A stretch of DNA of 13,636 nucleotides from Gyrodactylus bullatarudis (Eukaryota; Platyhelminthes; Monogenea; Gyrodactylidea; Gyrodactylidae), in contig SSNU01003007.1 in assembly GCA_012064415.1 (NCBI GenBank), forward strand, positions 1 through 13,636, written 5' to 3'. The notes beneath the pieces are model-generated. The model made no database searches. It was given only the letters and a program-made list of their open reading frames with translations, and was not told the DNA's origin. Made by a program: the position numbers and the translations under genes. This document shows positions 7,640 to 13,636 of the stretch, piece after piece; position 1 is the first letter of the stretch, and every line of letters begins with the position of its first letter.

Positions 7640-9079
7640 TTAAACATTTTTTATTGAAATTGCAAAATTAATGATTATAAAAGTAAGCAATGTATTTCTG
7701 CGTTTGTCTGTGGAATTTGATGATGTCTTCTCTAGAACAGTCTTCTTTATAGATTGCGAATTCTCTTCAGGATAATTACGAAGAGTATCGGCTGAAGCCT
7801 CAAACATTAATTTGTTCAGATTGTAAGTTTTGTGATTTCGCGAATATTCCAGTCTAATTTTTGAATTAACCAGATCATGTTTTACGGACAAATGAATGGC
7901 AAGGTATTTCCTATTTGGCTTAAAAGTGCTCATGCTAAAAAAAGCTCGACTGGCAAAAAGGCTCCTCTTGAATTTATTCCACCCAATGATTGACTTTCTC
8001 AGGTGCCTGTCTGAATAGAACTGATGAATCTTGAACATGACTATTTCTTCTATTCTAGACTCTGATGATTGGGAAGCCTCACTAAAGTATGTAATGGTAC
8101 AAATAAATTTCCTATTCTTTGTGACATAACAAACACCAATGTCTCTGTGTGGAATACTCTGATCCAACATCATCGATGTCTTACCCTTTTTAATTCGCAT
8201 CCTATTAATCAATGAAAGAATGAGAAAATTTTTATTTTGCTTTGTAAAGAAGACACATCGTAATCTCCGCTTCACTGTCTCTGAGATGTAATCACAACCA
8301 ACAAAGTACTTTATACTCTTTCGAGGCTGCTCAAAGCAGTGTTTCTTCAGTCTGAACTCGGCTTCGTGGCAGTTTTCCTCGTCTTTGGTGAAAATTTTAT
8401 AAAACTTTAAATCCTCGAGGAAAAGTGTTGAACCAAAAGTTCTGTCATACTCTTCCACTCGGACATCGCCATAAAAATTGAGTTTGATTATGGGATTCTT
8501 GAGCATGTCAAGTTCAGAGTTTGAGGCGATAAAATTTTCCATGATCAAACTTTTTTCAAAAAAATAATTTTTCTCCCCCAGTGCGTTGTACATGTTGAGT
8601 TTGAATTCCCTTTTTCTGTGCTTGGCAAAAATACAAAAAACTAATTCGATCTGATATGAATGACAACCGTACGCGTCAATTCCAGCCACAAATTTCAAGC
8701 TATTTATATCAACCACCTTCAAATCTCCATTGTATACCTGAATATTATAGAAACTATCATTCTGTACATTGTTTTGGTGGATGGTTGTAGCTTGTCTGAG
8801 AAATTTGTAAACTAATGATTTCTGATCAAATTCACCGACTGTTGCATTGATGAAATAGACTGCTCTGAAAGAAAACAACTCAAAAGATTTTTGCTTTTTT
8901 TCGAAAACACTTTTTGCATATTTGTCAAGGTAACTTCTTTTAAGACATGTAAGATCGTTGACCTCAGATCCTGAGAGAAGGGAGTAAAATTCTTTTAAGC
9001 ATTTGGCTGGCTCGTATAACAAACTTGATTCACAAAAAATGTAAAAAAGTATTGTTCTCCATATCAAGAATCTTGGCAT
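7640..9079 (-). CDS. Unrecognised secreted-type protein with an internal duplication
   Basis: I do not recognise this 479-residue single-exon protein. The start MPRFLIWRTILFYIFCESSL looks like a signal peptide, possibly cut before residue 22. There are 11 cysteines (16, 27, 45, 139, 149, 237, 248, 262, 275, 317, 327) and three sequons (Asn78, Asn107, Asn455), as in an extracellular protein. Two segments of about 100 residues (127-229 and 255-351) share SLKF/SIKY starts, then G-x-D, Cys-x-Phe, a Lys-rich turn, and FLEDLKFYK/RIEEIVMFK ends. Residues about 406-429 may be a third, partial copy. The strand-rich pattern ending in an acidic LEDL motif faintly recalls MAM-type beta sandwiches, but this is weak. 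The C terminus carries a Ser/Asn stretch, RR, then the hydrophobic LLTFIIINFAISI, which could be a GPI signal or a tail anchor. It is convergent with PIGT. The long open frame in AT-rich DNA argues that the gene is real. Confidence 0.7.
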   Translation of the reverse strand: MPRFLIWRTILFYIFCESSLLYEPAKCLKEFYSLLSGSEVNDLTCLKRSYLDKYAKSVFEKKQKSFELFSFRAVYFINATVGEFDQKSLVYKFLRQATTIHQNNVQNDSFYNIQVYNGDLKVVDINSLKFVAGIDAYGCHSYQIELVFCIFAKHRKREFKLNMYNALGEKNYFFEKSLIMENFIASNSELDMLKNPIIKLNFYGDVRVEEYDRTFGSTLFLEDLKFYKIFTKDEENCHEAEFRLKKHCFEQPRKSIKYFVGCDYISETVKRRLRCVFFTKQNKNFLILSLINRMRIKKGKTSMMLDQSIPHRDIGVCYVTKNRKFICTITYFSEASQSSESRIEEIVMFKIHQFYSDRHLRKSIIGWNKFKRSLFASRAFFSMSTFKPNRKYLAIHLSVKHDLVNSKIRLEYSRNHKTYNLNKLMFEASADTLRNYPEENSQSIKKTVLEKTSSNSTDKRRNTLLTFIIINFAISIKNV

Positions 9080-9668
9080 ATTAATTTTTTTATTACAAAT
9101 TCATTCAAAGAAAATTGACAATTGAAACTTGATGGAACATTCAAATTTGTAAATTGGTCCAACTTTTTCGGGAAGATTGATAAACAAGTTATTTAATTGT
9201 GTGTATCTTTTATTTATGGGATCTTTATTTCAAAAAAAAATTTTACGTTTAATATTTTGGCCCACTTATGTGCCATGGATCTAAAATACTTAATCAAAAA
9301 TAGAAAGATCTATCCATACGTAGAAATTTGTAAAGAGATTTTGAGTTTCTGATCATCTATTAACCCTTCTTAATCATTTAAGCATTAGGAAATCTATTAA
9401 TCTACTGGAAAATACGCAAATATTTTAGTTCATTCATTCGTCAAACACATGCTGTACTAATTCAAAGAAAGTTAATTTCTTTAAAAAAAGTTAAAACTTA
9501 TTTAAAACGTTTTTTTGAAAACCTAGTTCCCAGACTTATACTAAAAATTACTAATAATACCTCATACCCCTTTTTTCTACTTTTCCAATTATGATTTTAT
9601 GTGGAAAGCATGTTTATCCAAATGTTTCGGGGGACTTACGGGGTCCTGTGAATGCATTGTAAAACATT

Positions 9669-9688
9669 AGTCATTATTAATGACTCAT
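9669..9688. promoter_or_regulatory. Palindrome containing an AP-1-type site
   Basis: AGTCATTATTAATGACT (9669-9685) is a palindrome with 8-bp arms around one base. It overlaps ATGACTCAT (9680-9688), which contains the AP-1 consensus TGACTCA. It lies about 600 bp upstream of the 479-residue gene. A regulatory role is inference. Confidence 0.35.
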
Positions 9689-9845
9689 TGCACAAGTGAT
9701 GTGGATAATAACTCCACCCCATGTGAGAAAAATAGTCAGAAAGATTTTCTCAATATTTAATTCTTATTTTCAATTTCAAGAAGATTTTTAAAGCAAATTC
9801 CATTAGAAATAGCCCTACTAAACATGGTATGGAAATGATCAGCAG

Positions 9846-9947
9846 AAAAATCTCTTTCGAAAGGTATTAATTGAAAATTAATTTTTAGCCTATTTTTGGG
9901 TAAATATGTCTGCTTACAAGTAGTCACGATTTACGAAAGAGATTTTT
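9846..9947. repeat. 14-bp perfect inverted repeat
   Basis: AAAAATCTCTTTCG (9846-9859) and its exact reverse complement (9934-9947) enclose 74 bp, which itself holds the small hairpin TTAATT-GAA-AATTAA. The whole is about 100 bp and could be a tiny non-autonomous DNA transposon or a structural element. I find no clear target-site duplication. Confidence 0.5.
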
Positions 9948-10346
9948 GAGGGGTAGAAATTAGGGGGATAAATTTTACACAGTTATTAAAGAGGGAGTAC
10001 TGTATTTGAAAATTTACAAAATGGAATGAGAAAAAAATAAGGGAATCAATTATAATTGTGCTGAATCCGTCCTTCACCTCACCATCATTTGGGCTTTCAT
10101 GTCTGATTCTGGTCCTAATAAAACGTCTTTTGACTCACCTTCCCACTATCAAATCAATCACCTATAATACTTGATGAAAAATTGAGATTTTCGTAAAAAA
10201 CATAGAACTTCATATCTACAAACTTTAGTTATGGAAGAAGAAGAAGTTTCTTAGACCTCAAATTGACAAGAGACTTATAAAGAAATACAAAAAAGAAAGA
10301 TTCCAATGACATTTCTTATTACTCAGATTCTTGTCTATATATCTGT

Positions 10347-10369
10347 AGCGATCACAGCATAGTGTCGCT
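10347..10369. promoter_or_regulatory. Hairpin in the element leader
   Basis: AGCGA (10347-10351) pairs with TCGCT (10365-10369), and CAC pairs with GTG just inside, giving an 8-bp stem with one bulged T around the loop AGCATA. The hairpin is built on the first copy of the leader repeat. It may act in the RNA, for example in packaging or initiation, but this is not shown. Confidence 0.4.
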
Positions 10370-10479
10370 CAATAAGCAAGTAGCATAGTAATATGAAGAG
10401 TAAGCACAGTATAGTGGTTACAGTGATTTAACGATTAACTTTTATAAACATAAATAAAATAGGCAATCACAGTATAGTG
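10353..10479 (+). repeat. Three copies of CACAG[TC]ATAGTG in the leader
   Basis: Copies lie at 10353-10364 (with C), 10405-10416 and 10468-10479 (both with T), and a partial one, AGCATAGTA, near 10382. Spacing is 52 and 63 bp. All lie upstream of the Gag start, in what should be LTR or untranslated leader. The middle copy continues as AGTATAGTGGTTA, which resembles the 5' part and A box of some tRNAs, but no B box follows. Confidence 0.6.
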
Positions 10480-10587
10480 AAATAGAAAGTTATAAAGTGA
10501 TATTAAAGTCGAATTGGAGGGTAAAACAAGAGCAGAAAAACTAGTGCTGACAAAAAGATACAAGAAGAATTACAGACCCAAATTGAT

Positions 10588-13500
10588 ATGGGGTCAAATG
10601 CAGCCGTAATCTTCCAAGCATTACAAGACATCACCGAACACACGCCTAAGAAAGAGATTGAGACGATCAGGCAAGAGTTGACGTCAAGGAAAACTTCCTT
10701 CGCTAGGCGATATAAAATCATGTGCCAAGGAGACGACCGCATGGAAAAGTGCAGATTTCTGGCAGTGTTACCTCCTAGAGTATGTGACCTTTTGATTGAC
10801 AAGTTCGAAACGCACTCATGTAGAGAACTGCTGAAATTGGCTCAAGCTCACGAGTCGCTTATGGGAGAAGAAGACATGGAAGTAGCTTCTATGAACTTTC
10901 GTAACAACAGTGAGTTGAAAATTCCTCTTTTAGTAGAGCATGAGGTTGAGATTGAGCCCATCATGTTAGATGATATAATGAATGTAGATTATGATGAGCC
11001 AAACGAGATTAAAGAAGTTTGTTGTATAAATAATTGTTGTTTACCTGACTCCAACATTTTTTCTCCTCCAGGGTTTAAGCGTCCATTTAAGCCTAATGTT
11101 ATTAAAAGCAAGAAGCCGTTTCCGGATCGCCTTAGGGAGATCAAGGTGGGTAATGTGGCATATAAACTTTGTCATAAGCACTTTAAATACCAAGAAAAGG
11201 CATATTCGTGCCAACTGCCTGAGACTTGCCAGTATGCAGAGTATGCTGCTACAGCAAAGGTAAGAGTTCCTAATGCCAGATTGGCCGTTATTTGTGAACG
11301 GTCGGGCGAAAGATTTTTAATAGACTGTGGTGCTAATGTATCTATTTTTAATACAGAAAGCAATACCAGGGGCGCAGGTGACTCAATCTTAGTTCCTGGA
11401 GGAGAAAAAATCGCAGTCGTGGAGGCAGTTGAGAAAAATATAGTTTTTAATAATAATATATATGTTCATACTTTTCTTTCTGCAAATAGCGGTTTCCATG
11501 TTTTGGGCATAGAATTCTTGAAGAAAAATAAATGGATAGTCGATTTCGGCAAAGATGAAGTAGTAGATAGTGTTAGGTCCGAAATTATATCCAGCTACTC
11601 ATGGAACGCAGTTAAATCATGTGTGTCTATATGGGATTTAACCGACCCTAAATTAAGAGCGATACTCACTAAATTTAAAAAAGTATTTAACGTCGAGGAG
11701 TTAACATTCATTGAAGGGTTTGAGCACGCAATCGAGACTACAGGAGTCCCCGTGCGCATAAGATCCAGAAGGTTAAATCCAGAAAAACAAGCTGCAGTGA
11801 AGAAAGAAATCGAGGAATTAGAAAGAAAAGGAATCGTCCGCAGATCTGATAGTGAATGGTCGTCACCACTCACTGTGGCGGTAAACGAAAAGAAGACCAG
11901 AGTCTGCGGGGATTATAGAGCGGTAAATAGTTTAACCGTTAAGGATAATTACCCTATTCCCAATCTAATGGACGCTACTTTACATTTCGCTGGAAAAAAG
12001 TTTTACTCAAAATTAGATGCCAACAAAGCTTACCACCAAGTTAAGGTGAGAGAGCAGGATCAGCGAAAAACAGCAGTAGATACTGGTTTTGGTCTATTTG
12101 AATACATAGGTACACCGTTCGGGTTAAAAAATGCTGGAGCCACATTTCAGCGAGTAATGGATGTAGCCTTAGCAGGGTTGGATGGAGTTCAAGCCTATGT
12201 GGACGACATCATTATAGCCACCGATACTGAGGCAGAGAATTACGTGAAAATAGAACAAGTTCTAGAACGGTTATCTAAGTATAACATTAGAGTAAAATTA
12301 GCTAAGTGTGAATTTGTCAAAGAGCAAGTAGAGTTCTTGGGCCATAAGTTAAGTATGGAAGGATTAGAACCGATGCATGACAAAGTATTGGCCATTCAGG
12401 ATTTCGCTCAACCAAATACTAAGAAAAAGATGATGTCATTTTTGGGTTTGGTTAACTTTTATAGACGGTTTATAAAAAATATGGCAGTGCAGGAGAAAGT
12501 ACTGAGAGACAGTCTGGTCAAAATAAGTACCAAAGATGGTCCATTAAGTCTGAATGAAGAGGAAGTCATGGCTTTCCAGAAATTGAAGGAATTGATCACG
12601 ACGAAAGTAATCTTGAAATACCCAGACCCTAATACGGCTTTCGAGATTTACATTGATGCATCCACACTAGGTATTGGCGCAGTGTTACAGCAAAACGAAG
12701 GTAAAGGACCTAGACCTATTTCATTTTATTCCAGAACATTGAGGCCTAGTGAAAAGACACAACCGATCTGTAATTTAGAGCTGATAGGTGTATTTGAGGC
12801 ATGTAGAAAATTCAGCCATTATATAAGATATCGCGAAGTGAAAATTTATTGTGATAATAAAACAGTAACACAGTCGTTCCAGAAATGGAACAATCTAAAT
12901 ATGAGAAGCGATTGTGTTGCTAGACGGCTAGAATATATTGGGCAATTTGTGTCAGTAATTTACCACGTTCGAGGAGAAGCCAATATAGTAGCTGATGTGC
13001 TGTCGAGACAACCAATAGATGAGGAAAAGTTGTGTACCCGGTGTTTAGAACCAAGAGAAGTTAACAGTTTATATAAGGTTCGAATGATAGACCTGGAGAA
13101 AATGAAAAAAGCACAACTTGATGGTTTCACAGACTTATGCGGTGAACACAAATCGCATGAAATTGTGTTAATAGAAATAAGAAACAAGGATGGCCAGCAA
13201 GTTAGGGTATTTTGCACCAAGGTTGACGGGAAAATTAGACCATTGGTCCCTAAGGAACTTAGAAGAGAAGTTTTCGAAAGCTTACACAACATTGCTCACC
13301 CAGGTATACGGGGGACTCGTAATTTGATAAGCGAAAGATTTGTATGGCATAAGATGATGACTAAAATCAAAGAGTGGGTTCTCAGTTGCCCAGAGTGCCA
13401 GAAAAGTAAAATCACAATGCATACGAGAGCAGAGCTAGGTCTATTCCCGGAACCTACAGAAAATTTCGAGCACATCCACATAGACGTGATCACGGTACGA

Positions 13501-13636
13501 CCGTCAAACGGTTACCAGAAGATACTCACGATAATTGACAGGCGAACCAGGCATTGTCAGCTCGAACCCATTGGCAGTGATAGTACTAAAGTGATTCTGG
13601 AAACGTTAGTACGAAGGTGTTTCAAGATTAAAGGTT
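10588..13636 (+). CDS. Gag-Pol polyprotein of Ty3/Gypsy element (3' partial)
   Basis: This single frame encodes the structural and replication proteins of the element: 1016 codons and still open at the edge. Gag (about 1-215) keeps the C-terminal capsid part (FLAVLPPRVCDLL, LLKLAQAHESLM) and a zinc knuckle C195-x2-H198-x9-C208-x5-C214. Protease has the motif FLIDCGANVSIF with Asp246. Reverse transcriptase (about 390-570) has Asp477 in SKLDANKAYHQV and YVDD at 537-540. RNase H has Asp690, Glu731, Asp756 and Asp803. Integrase has H900-x3-H904-x29-C934-x2-C937 and the first core Asp966; the other two catalytic residues are beyond the window. The frame is open from 10525, after a TAA at 10522, and the first ATG is 10588. 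The Gag is short: the usual N-terminal capsid part is missing. Cys replaces Thr or Ser after the protease Asp. Confidence 0.96.
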   Translation, partial: MGSNAAVIFQALQDITEHTPKKEIETIRQELTSRKTSFARRYKIMCQGDDRMEKCRFLAVLPPRVCDLLIDKFETHSCRELLKLAQAHESLMGEEDMEVASMNFRNNSELKIPLLVEHEVEIEPIMLDDIMNVDYDEPNEIKEVCCINNCCLPDSNIFSPPGFKRPFKPNVIKSKKPFPDRLREIKVGNVAYKLCHKHFKYQEKAYSCQLPETCQYAEYAATAKVRVPNARLAVICERSGERFLIDCGANVSIFNTESNTRGAGDSILVPGGEKIAVVEAVEKNIVFNNNIYVHTFLSANSGFHVLGIEFLKKNKWIVDFGKDEVVDSVRSEIISSYSWNAVKSCVSIWDLTDPKLRAILTKFKKVFNVEELTFIEGFEHAIETTGVPVRIRSRRLNPEKQAAVKKEIEELERKGIVRRSDSEWSSPLTVAVNEKKTRVCGDYRAVNSLTVKDNYPIPNLMDATLHFAGKKFYSKLDANKAYHQVKVREQDQRKTAVDTGFGLFEYIGTPFGLKNAGATFQRVMDVALAGLDGVQAYVDDIIIATDTEAENYVKIEQVLERLSKYNIRVKLAKCEFVKEQVEFLGHKLSMEGLEPMHDKVLAIQDFAQPNTKKKMMSFLGLVNFYRRFIKNMAVQEKVLRDSLVKISTKDGPLSLNEEEVMAFQKLKELITTKVILKYPDPNTAFEIYIDASTLGIGAVLQQNEGKGPRPISFYSRTLRPSEKTQPICNLELIGVFEACRKFSHYIRYREVKIYCDNKTVTQSFQKWNNLNMRSDCVARRLEYIGQFVSVIYHVRGEANIVADVLSRQPIDEEKLCTRCLEPREVNSLYKVRMIDLEKMKKAQLDGFTDLCGEHKSHEIVLIEIRNKDGQQVRVFCTKVDGKIRPLVPKELRREVFESLHNIAHPGIRGTRNLISERFVWHKMMTKIKEWVLSCPECQKSKITMHTRAELGLFPEPTENFEHIHIDVITVRPSNGYQKILTIIDRRTRHCQLEPIGSDSTKVILETLVRRCFKIKG

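Larger units (their letters stand above)
9080..10345. other. AT-rich intergenic region
   Basis: I see no coding sequence or RNA gene. It should hold the promoter of the minus-strand 479-residue gene. Two inverted repeats stand out: a 17-bp palindrome with an AP-1 core at 9669-9688 and a 14-bp perfect inverted repeat spanning 9846-9947. The 5' end of the Ty3 element, possibly including its LTR, may begin in the right part of this region, but no boundary can be seen. Confidence 0.5.
10347..13636 (+). mobile_element. Ty3/Gypsy LTR retrotransposon, right end outside the window
   Basis: The element contains Gag, protease, reverse transcriptase, RNase H and integrase in the Ty3/Gypsy order, all in one open frame. 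It is less AT-rich than the flanks and has no stop or frameshift in over 3 kb, so it is a young or active copy. The left boundary is set at the first leader repeat and is uncertain. I could not identify the 5' LTR edges, a target-site duplication or a tRNA primer-binding site. The rest of integrase and the 3' LTR lie past 13636. The Gag zinc knuckle is of the CHCC form known from the CsRn1/Kabuki-like clade and related arthropod elements; clade placement needs an RT tree. Confidence 0.93.

Noticed and set aside
10415..10428. Primer-binding site starting TGGTTACAGTG
   Set aside because: It starts with TGG as a PBS should, but I cannot match the following bases to any tRNA 3' end, and no LTR end is visible just before it.
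10405..10480. tRNA gene suggested by AGTATAGTGGTTA
   Set aside because: The string resembles a tRNA A box region, but there is no B box (GGTTCGA type), no acceptor stem and no anticodon arm downstream.
10503..13493. Several minus-strand frames opposite Gag-Pol
   Set aside because: They are shadows of the strongly supported plus-strand Gag-Pol frame and encode nothing recognisable.
1..13636. CRISPR arrays, bacterial operons or ribosome-binding sites
   Set aside because: No regularly spaced direct repeats occur, and spliced eukaryotic genes make prokaryotic features irrelevant here.

Overview
The window is eukaryotic nuclear DNA from an AT-rich animal genome. Four things show this: spliced genes with GT-AG introns, two conserved ER-protein genes of metazoan type, a mariner-family relic and a Ty3/Gypsy retrotransposon. 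The host could be an invertebrate with very short 5'-proximal introns. A flatworm would fit, because schistosome genes are known for tiny introns near the 5' end, but nothing here proves the phylum.

Layout from left to right. Positions 1-420 are a GC- and CpG-rich island, unlike the AT-rich DNA around it. It may be the promoter and first exon of a gene reading leftwards out of the window. Positions 421-1409 are AT-rich spacer holding the 3' end of the next gene. DNAJB11 (ERdj3, an ER-lumen Hsp40 co-chaperone) lies on the minus strand at 1410-3026 in two exons. Only 107 bp from its start codon, PIGT (a GPI-transamidase subunit) starts on the plus strand and runs to 6949 in four exons. Its introns are 32, 425 and 1745 nt. 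The largest carries a decayed mariner transposase on the minus strand. Convergent to PIGT is an unrecognised 479-residue single-exon gene (7640-9079, minus) with a signal-like N terminus and an internal duplication of about 100 residues. Positions 9080-10345 are AT-rich spacer with two inverted repeats. From about 10347 to the right edge lies a Ty3/Gypsy element, with one uninterrupted Gag-Pol frame of at least 1016 codons running off the window.

Functional links. DNAJB11 folds secretory proteins with BiP, and PIGT attaches GPI anchors to secretory proteins. Both act in the ER and appear to share a bidirectional promoter, so co-regulation is plausible. The orphan protein looks secreted and has a hydrophobic C-terminal tail that might be a GPI signal; this is inference only. 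The Ty3 element is independent of these genes. Its Gag is short and lacks the usual N-terminal capsid part, its zinc knuckle is of the CHCC type, and its protease has DCGA where DTGA or DSGA is usual.

Splice junctions, gene identities and motifs were read by eye and against remembered family features. No database search was run.
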